Shown here one piece after another: positions 14,132-22,628 of a DNA stretch of 64,000 nucleotides. This stretch comes from Micromonospora sp. WMMD980 (GTDB lineage Bacteria; Actinomycetota; Actinomycetes; Mycobacteriales; Micromonosporaceae), in NCBI RefSeq assembly GCF_029626035.1, contig NZ_JARUBE010000003.1, positions 248,001 through 312,000 of the forward strand. The letters run 5' to 3'. The notes beneath the pieces were generated by a model. That model saw only the letters and a list, made by a program, of their open reading frames with translations, searched no databases and had not been told where the DNA came from. The translations under genes were made by a program, and so were the position numbers. Within the stretch, counting starts at the first letter, position 1; each line of letters begins with the position of its first letter.

Positions 14132-16969
14132 ATGTCCAGCCACCCCCACCACCCACCCGCCCGACGACGACTGGCCGCCGGCGCGGCGCTGCTGCTCGCC
14201 GCCACCGCCGGCACGGTCGCCCTGGCCGCGACGCCCGTCCCGGCGTCCGCCCACCCCATCCCGGCGAGCGACTTCCAGCAGGTCGAGCTGGCCCGCGGCG
14301 TCGCCGAGACCGGCGAGCCGATGTCGCTCGCGGTGCTGCCCGACCGCTCGGTCCTGCACACCGCCCGCAACGGCACACTGCGCCGCACCGACGCGGCCGG
14401 CGTCACCACGGTCGTCGGCACCCTCGCCGTCTACACCCACGACGAGGAGGGGTTGCAGGGCGTCGGCGTCGACCCCGGCTTCGCCGCCAACCGGCACATC
14501 TACCTCTACTACGCGCCGCCGCTCTCCACCCCGGCCGGGGACGCGCCGGCCACCGGCACCGACTTCTCCGCCTGGCAGGGCGTCAACCGGCTCTCCCGGT
14601 TCACGCTCAACGCCGACTTCACGCTCAACCAGGCGAGCAAGGTCGACGTGCTCGACGTGCCGGCCGACCGAGGACTCTGCTGCCACGTCGGCGGCGACAT
14701 CGACTTCGACGCGGCCGGCAACCTCTACCTCTCCACCGGCGACGACACCAACCCGTTCGACTCCGCCGGTTACGCCCCGATCGACGAGCGCGCCAACCGC
14801 AACCCCGGATACGACGCGCAGCGCAGCGCCGGCAACACCAACGACCTGCGCGGCAAGATCCTCCGGATCAAGGTCAACGCCAACGGCACCTACTCGATCC
14901 CCAGCGGCAACCTCTTCGCGCCCGGCACCGCGAAGACCCGCCCGGAGATCTACGCGATGGGCTTCCGCAACCCGTTCCGGATGAGCGTCGACAAGGCCAC
15001 CGGCATCGTCTACGTCGGCGACTACGGGCCGGACGCCGGGACCACCTCGGCGCGCGGCCCGTCCGGGCAGGTCGAGTTCGACCGGGTCACCGGGCCCGGC
15101 AACTACGGCTGGCCGTACTGCACCGGCACCAACACGGCCACCGAGACGTACGCCGAGTGGGACTTCGCCACCGGCACGGCCGGCGCGAAGTTCAACTGCA
15201 CCGGCGGGCCGACCAACAACTCGTTCCGCAACACCGGCCTGGCGACGCTGCCGGCCGCCAAGCCGGCCTGGATCCGCTACGGCGGCGACGCCGGCACCCC
15301 GAGCGAGTTCGGCGGCGGCTCCGAGTCGCCGATGGGCGGGCCGGTCTACCGCTACGACGCGGCCAACCCGTCCACCACCAAGTTCCCGCAGTCCTTCGAC
15401 GGGCAGTTCTTCGCCACCGAGTTCGGGCGCGGCTGGATCAAGCCGATCCACCTCAACGCCGACGGCTCGCCCGGCACCATCGACGCGTTTCCGTGGACCG
15501 GCAAGCAGGTGATGGACTCCGCGTTCGGCCCGGACGGCGCCTACTACGTGCTCGACTACGGCACCGGCTACTTCAACGGCGACGCCAACTCGGCGCTCTA
15601 CCGCTTCGACTACCTGGGCGGCGGCAACCGCGCCCCGGTGGCCCGGGCCGCCGCCGACCGGACCTCCGGCGCCGCGCCGCTGGCGGTGGCGTTCTCCTCG
15701 GCCGGCTCGTCCGACCCGGAGGGGGGCGCGCTCACCTACTCCTGGGCGTTCGGCGACGGCGGCACCTCCACCGCGGCCAACCCGTCGCACACCTACACCG
15801 CCAACGGCCGCTACACCGCCACGCTGACCGTCCGCGACCCGCAGGGCGCCACCGGCACCGCGAGCGTGGTGATCACCGTCGGCAACACCGCGCCGACAGT
15901 GGTCATCGAGACGCCCGGCAACGGCAAGCTCTTCTCCTTCGGCGACACGGTCCCGTTCCGGATCACCGTCACCGACCCGGAGGACGCCACCATCGACTGC
16001 ACCAAGGTCAAGATGACCTACGTGCTCGGCCACGACCAGCACGGCCACCAGATCACCTCGGCGACCGGCTGCACCGGCACGATAGCCATCCCGGTGGACG
16101 GCGAGCACGACGACGCGGCGAACATCTTCGCCATCTTCGACGCCGAGTACACCGACTCCGGCGGCCTCACCACCCACACCCAGCACACGCTCCAGCCCCG
16201 GCACCGGCAGGCCGAGCACTTCAAGACCTCGTCCGGGATCAACACGTTCGACAAGGGCACCGCCGAGGGCGGCAAGACCGTCGGCGACATCCACAACGGC
16301 GACTGGATCGCGTTCCAGCCGTACCTGCTCGCCGACGCCACCGGGTTCAGCGCCCGGGTCTCCTCGGCCGGCGCGGGCGGCACGCTCCAGGTGCGGGCCG
16401 GCTCGGCCACCGGCACCGTGCTCGGCTCGGCCACCGTCCCGGTCACCGGCGCCTGGGACTCGTTCACCACGGTCACCGGCGCCCTCACCAACCCGCCGGC
16501 CGGCACCACCACGCTCTACCTCACGTTCGCCGGCGGCACCGGGGCGCTCTACGACCTGGACGCGTTCACGTTCACCACCTCGGCCGTGCGGACCGGGCCG
16601 GTGAAGGGACTGGCCGGCAAGTGCCTCGACGTGCGCAACGCGGCGACCGCCGACGGCACCCAGATCCAGATCTACACCTGCAACGGCACCGCCGCGCAGA
16701 CGTGGACCGTGACGCCCAACTCGACAGTGCAGGCGTACGGCAAGTGCCTGGACGTGTCCGGCGGGGCGAGCGCGGACGGCACGAAGATCCAGCTCTGGAC
16801 GTGCAACGGCACCGGCGCGCAGAACTGGTCGGCGCAGGCCGACGGCACGGTGCGCAACCCGCAGTCCGGCAAGTGCCTCGACGTCAGCGGCAACAACTCC
16901 GCCGACAGCACGCCGGTGCACCTGTGGACCTGCACGGCCGCCGCCAACCAGAAGTGGACGCTGCCGTGA
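14132..16969 (+). CDS. Secreted PQQ-type glucose/sorbosone dehydrogenase with PKD, CBM6-like and ricin-type lectin domains
   Basis: 945 residues. Signal peptide at 1-40 ending near ASA-HP. Residues about 45-495 are a soluble glucose/sorbosone dehydrogenase beta-propeller (DEEGLQGVGVDPGFA, GDIDFDAAGNLYLSTGDD, GMGFRNPFRMSVDKATG-like, GNYGWPYC). A PKD domain follows at about 505-590 (SSDPEGGALTYSWAFGDG), then a beta-rich segment, a CBM6-like module near 695-820 and a ricin B lectin with repeated GKCLDV at about 825-945. It should oxidise sugars outside the cell while bound to polysaccharide. ATG 14132 has AGGAAGG 10 nt upstream. The lectin region is nearly identical to that of the next gene. Confidence 0.88.
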   Translation: MSSHPHHPPARRRLAAGAALLLAATAGTVALAATPVPASAHPIPASDFQQVELARGVAETGEPMSLAVLPDRSVLHTARNGTLRRTDAAGVTTVVGTLAVYTHDEEGLQGVGVDPGFAANRHIYLYYAPPLSTPAGDAPATGTDFSAWQGVNRLSRFTLNADFTLNQASKVDVLDVPADRGLCCHVGGDIDFDAAGNLYLSTGDDTNPFDSAGYAPIDERANRNPGYDAQRSAGNTNDLRGKILRIKVNANGTYSIPSGNLFAPGTAKTRPEIYAMGFRNPFRMSVDKATGIVYVGDYGPDAGTTSARGPSGQVEFDRVTGPGNYGWPYCTGTNTATETYAEWDFATGTAGAKFNCTGGPTNNSFRNTGLATLPAAKPAWIRYGGDAGTPSEFGGGSESPMGGPVYRYDAANPSTTKFPQSFDGQFFATEFGRGWIKPIHLNADGSPGTIDAFPWTGKQVMDSAFGPDGAYYVLDYGTGYFNGDANSALYRFDYLGGGNRAPVARAAADRTSGAAPLAVAFSSAGSSDPEGGALTYSWAFGDGGTSTAANPSHTYTANGRYTATLTVRDPQGATGTASVVITVGNTAPTVVIETPGNGKLFSFGDTVPFRITVTDPEDATIDCTKVKMTYVLGHDQHGHQITSATGCTGTIAIPVDGEHDDAANIFAIFDAEYTDSGGLTTHTQHTLQPRHRQAEHFKTSSGINTFDKGTAEGGKTVGDIHNGDWIAFQPYLLADATGFSARVSSAGAGGTLQVRAGSATGTVLGSATVPVTGAWDSFTTVTGALTNPPAGTTTLYLTFAGGTGALYDLDAFTFTTSAVRTGPVKGLAGKCLDVRNAATADGTQIQIYTCNGTAAQTWTVTPNSTVQAYGKCLDVSGGASADGTKIQLWTCNGTGAQNWSAQADGTVRNPQSGKCLDVSGNNSADSTPVHLWTCTAAANQKWTLP
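16610..16969 (+). repeat. Near-identical 360-bp ricin-lectin module, copy 1
   Basis: From CTGGCCGGCAAG to the stop codon this 360-bp segment aligns without gaps to 18730-19089. Blocks of 50-64 bp are identical, including synonymous positions, which points to recent duplication or gene conversion between the two secreted-enzyme genes. Confidence 0.8.
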
Positions 16970-16989
16970 GGTGGGAAGGAAGAACGACG

Positions 16990-19089
16990 ATGAGACTCCT
17001 CCGTATCGCGCTGGTGGCGATGACAGCCGTCGCCGCCACCAGCGCCGCCACCCCGGCGAGCGCCGCCGACGCCCCGTACGACGTGCTGGTCTTCTCGAAG
17101 ACCGTCGGCTTCCGGCACGACTCCATCGCGGTCGGCACGCAGACCGTCCGCGACCTCGGCGCGGCGAACAACTTCACCGTCACCGCCACCGAGGACGCCG
17201 CCCAGTTCACCACCGCCAACCTGGCCCGCTTCGAGGCGGTGATCTTCCTCAACACCACCGGCGACGTGCTGAACGCGACCCAGCAGACCGCGTTCGAGTC
17301 GTACATCGGCGCCGGCGGCGGATACGTGGGCGTGCACTCCGCCGCCGACACCGAGTACGACTGGCCGTTCTACGGCAACCTGGTCGGCGCCTGGTTCGCG
17401 TCCCACCCGGCGATCCAGCCGGCCACCGTCAAGGTGGAGGACCGGGCGCACGCGGCCACCGCGCACCTGCCACAACGCTGGAACCGCACCGACGAGTGGT
17501 ACGACTACCGCACCAACGCCCGCTCCACCGCACACGTGCTGGCGAGCCTCGACGAGTCTTCGTACAGCGGGGGTTCGATGGGTGGCGACCACCCGCACGC
17601 CTGGTGCAAGTCCTACGGCGGCGGCCGGTCCTTCTACACCGGCGGCGGGCACACCCAGGCGTCGTACGCCGAGCCCGCGTTCCGCGCCCACCTGCTCGGC
17701 GGCATCCGCTACGCCGCCGGGCGCACCAGGGCCGACTGCCGGCCGGAGACCGGCTACACCGCGCTCTACGACGGCGGCACCACCGGCTGGTCCCAGGCCG
17801 GGCCGGGCAGCTTCACCAACGCCGACGCCACGCTGACCTCGGTCGGCGGCATGGGCCTCTACTGGTACAGCGCGAAGCAGTTCACCAACTACTCGCTCAA
17901 GCTGGACTGGCGGCTCGCCGGCGACGACAACTCCGGCGTGTTCGTCGGCTTCCCGCCGTCGAGCGACCCGAACTCGGCCGTGAACAACGGCTACGAGGTG
18001 CAGATCGACCCCACCGACTCGGCGGACAAGACCACCGGGGCGATCTACGGGTTCAAGTCCGCCGACCTGGCCGCCCGGGACGCGGCGCTGAACCCGGCGG
18101 GGGAGTGGAACACCTACGAGATCCTGGTCGAGGGCGAACGGCTCCAGGTCTTCCTCAACGGCGTGCGGATCAACGACTTCACCAACACCGACCCGGTCCG
18201 GTCGCTCGCCGGGCACGTCGGCATCCAGAACCACGGCACCGGCGACGACGCGTCGTTCCGCAACATCCGGATCAAGGAACTGGGCGGCACCCCGCCGCCG
18301 AGCGGCAACACCACCGTGCAGGCCGAGTCGTTCAGCGCGGCCAGCGGCGTCAGCGCGTTCACCAAGGCCGGGGCCAACGGCGGGCAGACCCTGGGGTACG
18401 TCGACCCGGGCGACTGGGCCGCGTACCAGGGCCTGGACCTGACCGGGGTGACGTCGGTGCGGGCCCGGGTGGTCTCGGGCGGACCGGGCGGCACGATCCA
18501 GGTGCGCACGGGTTCGCCGACCGGCCCGGTGCTCGGCCAGGTGGCGGTGCCCAACACCGGCGGCTGGACCACGTTCGCCGACGTCACCACCGCGCTGAGC
18601 GGCGTGCCGTCGGGGATCCAGACGGTATACCTGACGTTCACCGGCAGCGGGTCCGGGCTCTTCGACGTGGACGACTTCACGCTGGTCCGTGGTGGTGGCG
18701 GCACCGGCGGGACCGGCCCGGTGCGGGGCCTGGCCGGCAAGTGCCTCGACGTGCGCAACGCGGCGACCGCCGACGGCACCCAGATCCAGCTCTACACCTG
18801 CAACTCGTCGACGGCGCAGACCTGGACGGTGACGCCGAACGGGCCGGTGAAGGCGCTCGGCAAGTGCCTGGACGTCTCCGGCGGGGCGAGCGCGGACGGC
18901 ACGAAGATCCAGCTCTGGACGTGCAACGGCACGGGTGCGCAGAACTGGTCGGCGCAGGCCGACGGCACGGTGCGCAACCCGCAGTCCGGCAAGTGCCTGG
19001 ACGTGTCCGGTAACAACTCCGCCGACGGCACGGCGGTGCACCTGTGGACCTGCACGGGCGCCGCCAACCAGCGCTGGACCCTGCCGTGA
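16990..19089 (+). CDS. Secreted ThuA - DUF1080 - CBM6 - ricin lectin fusion protein
   Basis: 699 residues. Signal peptide 1-27 (ends ASA-AD). Residues 30-245 are a ThuA glutamine-amidotransferase-like fold (DVLVFSKTVGFRHDSI; GGGYVGVHSAADTEYDW; GGDHPHAWC). Residues about 255-435 are DUF1080, the 3-keto-disaccharide-hydrolase jelly roll (NYSLKLDWRLAGDDNSGVFV; GEWNTYEI; GHVGIQNHG). A CBM6-like module (about 440-570) and a ricin B lectin (577-699) follow. ThuA and DUF1080 families act on 3-keto-glycosides, so the protein may cleave oxidised glycosides outside the cell. It lies 20 bp after the dehydrogenase gene, with GGAAGGAAG before ATG 16990. Confidence 0.88.
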   Translation: MRLLRIALVAMTAVAATSAATPASAADAPYDVLVFSKTVGFRHDSIAVGTQTVRDLGAANNFTVTATEDAAQFTTANLARFEAVIFLNTTGDVLNATQQTAFESYIGAGGGYVGVHSAADTEYDWPFYGNLVGAWFASHPAIQPATVKVEDRAHAATAHLPQRWNRTDEWYDYRTNARSTAHVLASLDESSYSGGSMGGDHPHAWCKSYGGGRSFYTGGGHTQASYAEPAFRAHLLGGIRYAAGRTRADCRPETGYTALYDGGTTGWSQAGPGSFTNADATLTSVGGMGLYWYSAKQFTNYSLKLDWRLAGDDNSGVFVGFPPSSDPNSAVNNGYEVQIDPTDSADKTTGAIYGFKSADLAARDAALNPAGEWNTYEILVEGERLQVFLNGVRINDFTNTDPVRSLAGHVGIQNHGTGDDASFRNIRIKELGGTPPPSGNTTVQAESFSAASGVSAFTKAGANGGQTLGYVDPGDWAAYQGLDLTGVTSVRARVVSGGPGGTIQVRTGSPTGPVLGQVAVPNTGGWTTFADVTTALSGVPSGIQTVYLTFTGSGSGLFDVDDFTLVRGGGGTGGTGPVRGLAGKCLDVRNAATADGTQIQLYTCNSSTAQTWTVTPNGPVKALGKCLDVSGGASADGTKIQLWTCNGTGAQNWSAQADGTVRNPQSGKCLDVSGNNSADGTAVHLWTCTGAANQRWTLP
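18730..19089 (+). repeat. Near-identical 360-bp ricin-lectin module, copy 2
   Basis: Same length and reading frame as copy 1 at 16610-16969. The differences cluster in a short central stretch (around 18802-18860); the remainder is almost unchanged. Confidence 0.8.
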
Positions 19090-19263
19090 GGTAGGCCATA
19101 GAGTGGGGACGGCGACCGCGAGGTGGCCGGTGGCCCGTCGGGAGGCGCAACCCGTCGGGCGCAGACGCTCCGGCGTCCACCGGTGCCGAGCCGTCGCCGT
19201 CCCCCGGTCACCCTCGCCCCGGTCCGCAACGGAATCCCCCCACCATGACAGGGGAGAAGGACA

Positions 19264-20271
19264 ATGGCGCGACCGATCACGCTCTTCACCGGCCAGTGGG
19301 CCGATCTTCCGTTCGACGAGGTCTGCCGGCTCGCCGCCGAGTGGGGGTACGACGGCCTGGAGATCGCCTGCTGGGGCGACCACTTCGAGGTCGACAAGGC
19401 GCTCGCCGACGACTCCTACGTCGAGCGCAGGCGGGAGACCCTGGCCAAGCACAACCTCCAGGTCTTCACGATCTCCAACCACCTGGTCGGGCAGGCGGTC
19501 TGCGACCACCCGATCGACGAGCGGCACCAGGACATCCTGCCCGCCCGGATCTGGGGCGACGGCGAGCCGGAGGGGGTGCGCCACCGGGCCGCCGAGGAGA
19601 TGAAGGACACCGCGCTGGCGGCGGCGAAGCTCGGCGTACGCACCGTGGTCGGCTTCACCGGGTCGTCGATCTGGCACACGCTGGCGATGTTCCCGCCGGT
19701 GCCGCCCGCCATGATCGAGCGCGGCTACCAGGACTTCGCCGACCGGTGGAACCCGATCCTGGACGTCTTCGACGAGGTGGGCGTGCGCTTCGCGCACGAG
19801 GTGCACCCCAGCGAGATCGCCTACGACTACTGGACCACGAAGCGCACGCTGGAGGCGATCGGCCACCGGGAGGCGTTCGGGCTCAACTGGGACCCGTCGC
19901 ACTTCGTCTGGCAGGAACTGGACCCGGTCAACTTCATCTTCGACTTCGCCGACCGGATCTACCACGTGGACTGCAAGGACGCGAAGGTCCGCACCGGCGA
20001 CGGCCGGCGCGGCCGGCTCTCCTCCCACCTGCCCTGGGCCGACCTGCGACGCGGCTGGGACTTCGTCTCCACCGGCCACGGCGACGTGCCGTGGGAGGAC
20101 TGCTTCCGGGCGTTGAACGCGATCGGCTACGCCGGCCCGATCTCGATCGAGTGGGAGGACGCCGGCATGGACCGCCTGGTCGGCGCGCCCGAGGCGCTCC
20201 AGTTCGTCCGCCGCCTGGCCTTCGACGCCCCGAGCGCGGCGTTCGACGCCGCCTTCAGCAGCCGCGACTGA
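19264..20271 (+). CDS. Sugar phosphate isomerase/epimerase
   Basis: 335 residues, TIM barrel of the AP-endonuclease-2/IolE-like family, cytoplasmic. Motifs: [35 protein letters not shown] at the start, [34 protein letters not shown] and [12 protein letters not shown], which give the expected Glu/Asp/His metal site. Homologs accompany Gfo/Idh/MocA enzymes in keto-sugar and inositol catabolism. GGGGAGAAGG lies just before ATG 19264. The 174-bp gap upstream has no obvious terminator, so it may be read from the secreted-enzyme operon. Confidence 0.88.
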   Translation: MARPITLFTGQWADLPFDEVCRLAAEWGYDGLEIACWGDHFEVDKALADDSYVERRRETLAKHNLQVFTISNHLVGQAVCDHPIDERHQDILPARIWGDGEPEGVRHRAAEEMKDTALAAAKLGVRTVVGFTGSSIWHTLAMFPPVPPAMIERGYQDFADRWNPILDVFDEVGVRFAHEVHPSEIAYDYWTTKRTLEAIGHREAFGLNWDPSHFVWQELDPVNFIFDFADRIYHVDCKDAKVRTGDGRRGRLSSHLPWADLRRGWDFVSTGHGDVPWEDCFRALNAIGYAGPISIEWEDAGMDRLVGAPEALQFVRRLAFDAPSAAFDAAFSSRD

Positions 20272-20458
20272 CGCCTGCCCGTGCCGCTCCCTGCCCGGCG
20301 CCGATCGGGCTGATGTCGGTCGGCGGGCGGCGGTCGGCTGGCGTTGGTCGGTCTGACGCCGCTCGGGCGACACGGGTCTCCGGTGGTCGCCTGCAACCTT
20401 GATGGCGTAAACGGGTCACCAACCGACCGGCGTGGAGGGCGTCAACGTCCGGTTCAGC

Positions 20459-20494
20459 GCGGGTGCTGCCGGCGACGCGGGTGCTGCCGGCGGG
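20459..20494. repeat. Short tandem duplication between convergent genes
   Basis: GCGGGTGCTGCCGGCGAC (20459-20476) is repeated as GCGGGTGCTGCCGGCGGG (20477-20494). It lies in the 238-bp gap between the isomerase and the convergent ROK gene, in which I see no gene. Confidence 0.6.
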
Positions 20495-20509
20495 GCCCCT
20501 GCGGCGCGG

Positions 20510-21694
20510 TCAGCGGGTGGTGAAGACCTGGTCGCTGGTCAGGCGGGCCGCGCCGATCAGGGCGGCCTGGTCGTCCAGGTCGGACAGGACGATCGGCATG
20601 CTGCCGGTGGCCAGTGGCGTGGACCGCCGGTAGACCACGCCCCGGATCTCGGCGAGCAGGACCGGCCCGATGCCGGGCGCCGCGCCGCCGATGATGACGA
20701 TGGCCGGGTTGACGAAGCTGACCAGATTGACGAGCACCTGGCCGAGCCGGCGGGCGGCGTCGCGGACCAGCGTCTGCGCCGCCGGATCGCCCTCGGCCGC
20801 CGCCGTGGCCACGTCGGCGACGGTCAGCGCACCGGCCGCCGCGAGCCGGTCCGCCAGCGCCGTCGAGTGCCCGGCCCGCGCGGCCGTCGCCGCCTCCCGC
20901 ACCAGGGCGGCGTCGCCGCAGTACGCCTCGACGCAGCCGGTGTTGCCGCAGCCGCAGAGCGGCCCGTCCTCGGTGAGCTGGAGGTGCCCGATGTCGCCGG
21001 CCCCGCTGGCCGCGCCCCGGTAGAGCGAACCGCCGAGCACCAGCCCGCACCCGACGGCGTCGCCGAGCTTGACGTAGAGGAAGTCGTCGAACGGGCGGCC
21101 GGTGCCGGCGTGCCGCTCGCCGAGCGCCATGGCGTTCGCGTCGTTGTCGACGTGCACCGGGCAGCCCAGCTCGGCGGCGAGCGTGTCGCGTACCGGAAAC
21201 CGGTGCCAGCCGGGCAGCGCGGGCGGGGACACGGGGAAGCCGTCGCGGACCGCGACCGGTGCGGGCAGCGCCACGCCGACGCCGGTCAGCCGGGCCAGCC
21301 CGGCCTCGGCCCGCAGCTTGCCGAGCAGCTCGACCGCGCGGCCGACCACCGGCTCCGGACCGAGTCGCACGTCGACCGGCTCGTCGAGGCGGGCGAGCGG
21401 GTTCAGCTCACCGTCGGTGAGCGCGACCCGCAGCCGGCCGGCGCCGAGCGCGACCGCGCCGAAGCGCACCTGCGCGCCGATCCGCAGCAGCGACGAGCGG
21501 CGCCCGCCCCGGGACGCGGCCGGTCCGGCGGTCTCCACCAGGCCCAGCTCGGTCAAGCGGTCCGCCTCGGCGGCGAACCGGGCCCGGGGCAGCCCGAGGA
21601 CGTCCACCAGCTCCACCCGTGACCGGGGGCCGTCGTCGCGCAGCAGCCGCAGCAGCCGCGCCTGATCCTCGGTCTCCGGTCCGACCATCGCCAT
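20510..21694 (-). CDS. ROK family transcriptional regulator, second paralog
   Basis: 394 residues from ATG 21694; GTG 21706 is an alternative 4 codons upstream. The choice rests on GGGGAGGTGG on the minus strand 8 nt before the ATG. Winged HTH at the N-terminus (LLRLLRDDGPRSRVELVDVLGLPRARFAAEA), then a ROK domain with VDNDANAMALGERH, zinc motif CGCGNTGCVEAYC and IIIGG-type glycine loop (AIVIIGGAAPGIG). The protein parallels the ROK regulator at 397 almost from end to end, so a local duplication now brackets the locus. It probably senses a related sugar. Confidence 0.92.
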   Translation of the reverse strand: MAMVGPETEDQARLLRLLRDDGPRSRVELVDVLGLPRARFAAEADRLTELGLVETAGPAASRGGRRSSLLRIGAQVRFGAVALGAGRLRVALTDGELNPLARLDEPVDVRLGPEPVVGRAVELLGKLRAEAGLARLTGVGVALPAPVAVRDGFPVSPPALPGWHRFPVRDTLAAELGCPVHVDNDANAMALGERHAGTGRPFDDFLYVKLGDAVGCGLVLGGSLYRGAASGAGDIGHLQLTEDGPLCGCGNTGCVEAYCGDAALVREAATAARAGHSTALADRLAAAGALTVADVATAAAEGDPAAQTLVRDAARRLGQVLVNLVSFVNPAIVIIGGAAPGIGPVLLAEIRGVVYRRSTPLATGSMPIVLSDLDDQAALIGAARLTSDQVFTTR

Positions 21695-21730
21695 GTGATC
21701 GTCCACCTCCCCACCGGAGAATGTGCCACA

Positions 21731-21745
21731 CCGCCGTCACGGCGG
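21731..21745. promoter_or_regulatory. Palindrome upstream of the second ROK gene
   Basis: CCGCCGT-C-ACGGCGG is a perfect 7-bp inverted repeat centred 44 bp upstream of the ATG. Candidate autoregulatory operator; it does not resemble the CTTTTG/CAAAAG modules. Confidence 0.35.
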
Positions 21746-21772
21746 CGTGAACGCGTGGGGTGGGCACACGGG

Positions 21773-21806
21773 AGCGGGCCGGTCACCCGAGGGTGTCCGG
21801 CCCGCT
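21773..21806 (-). terminator. Hairpin terminator after the YtxH-like gene
   Basis: AGCGGGCCGG (21773-21782) pairs with CCGGCCCGCT (21797-21806), and the inner CACCC/GGGTG extends the stem after one T-T mismatch, leaving a 2-nt loop. It lies 11 bp beyond the stop of the minus-strand gene at 21818. No long T-run is present. Confidence 0.6.
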
Positions 21807-21817
21807 GTCCGCTGACG

Positions 21818-22201
21818 TCAGAGGGTGCTGCTGGTGCCGTTCGGCTTGGTGCTGGTGCCGGTGGTGGTCGAGCCGGTCGCGCTCGTACCGGTGGTGCCGG
21901 TCTTGCTGCCGACGGCCGCCGGCGTGCCGGCGAACGGCTTGTCGGCGTCGGTCAGCCCTGACTTGCTGCCGTTGCCGGTGGAGATCTTCTCGCCGAGCTT
22001 GCTCTGCCCGAGCTTGTCCTTGCCCTCGGAGTAGAGCCGGGTCGCCTGGGCCTGCGCGACGCCGGCCGCCTCCTGGACGGTCGGGTGGTCGAGCACCTTA
22101 CGCCCGCGGACCACCAGCTCCTCGTACTTCTCCCGGCCGGCACGGGCGCCCAGGACGAATCCCGCTGCCAGCCCGCCAAGAAACATGATCTTTCCGCGCA
22201 T
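21818..22201 (-). CDS. YtxH-like small membrane-anchored protein
   Basis: 127 residues. MRGKIMFLGGLAAGFVLGARAGREKYEEL is a single N-terminal membrane helix followed by the GARAGREKYEE signature seen in many actinobacterial YtxH-like proteins. The middle is a helical, possibly coiled-coil region (LDHPTVQEAAGVAQAQATRL), and the tail is a Ser/Thr/Gly-rich low-complexity stretch. The ATG at 22201 is preceded by GGAAGGAG on the minus strand. Function unknown; homologs are often stress-linked. Confidence 0.8.
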   Translation of the reverse strand: MRGKIMFLGGLAAGFVLGARAGREKYEELVVRGRKVLDHPTVQEAAGVAQAQATRLYSEGKDKLGQSKLGEKISTGNGSKSGLTDADKPFAGTPAAVGSKTGTTGTSATGSTTTGTSTKPNGTSSTL

Positions 22202-22395
22202 GGCGGCTCCTTCCGTACCTGAACTCTGTTGGTGGCTAACTACCCATCCTCCTCTCGGCTCATACCTCCCTGTGCCGAGATGACGATTTGTCCCGATTCT
22301 GGGGGGCCGGCAACCCACTGGCGCACCACCCCCCGATGTCCTGTATTCTTTTCCCCGTCGCACGGCACGGAGTGATCGAGCCGGGCGGTGCACGG

Positions 22396-22468
22396 TCCCC
22401 TGTAGCTCAATTGGCAGAGCAGCCGGCTGTTAACCGGCAGGTTATTGGTTCGAGTCCAATCGGGGGAG
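22396..22468 (+). tRNA. tRNA-Asn (GTT)
   Basis: TCCCCTG (22396-22402) pairs with CGGGGGA (22461-22467); the D-arm TAGCTCAATTGGCAGAGC, an anticodon stem around GTT (22429-22431) and the T-arm GGTTCGAGTCC are all present. 73 nt; CCA is not encoded. Confidence 0.95.
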
Positions 22469-22628
22469 CTTCGCTCCACCTCACGCCCGCCGGCCCCACC
22501 GGCGGGCGTTCCTCGCCGCCGGTCCCGCCCGATTTCCGCCCGCGACCGCCGTTTCGGACGGCAGGATGGTGCGGGTCGACTTAGACTCCCGCTGCGTCGA
22601 TTGATGCGTCGATTCGAGGGTGGTGGAG

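Noticed and set aside
20432..21622. 396-residue plus-strand frame opposite the second ROK gene.
   Set aside because: Mirror of the ROK coding sequence; the minus-strand protein has all ROK motifs, this has none.
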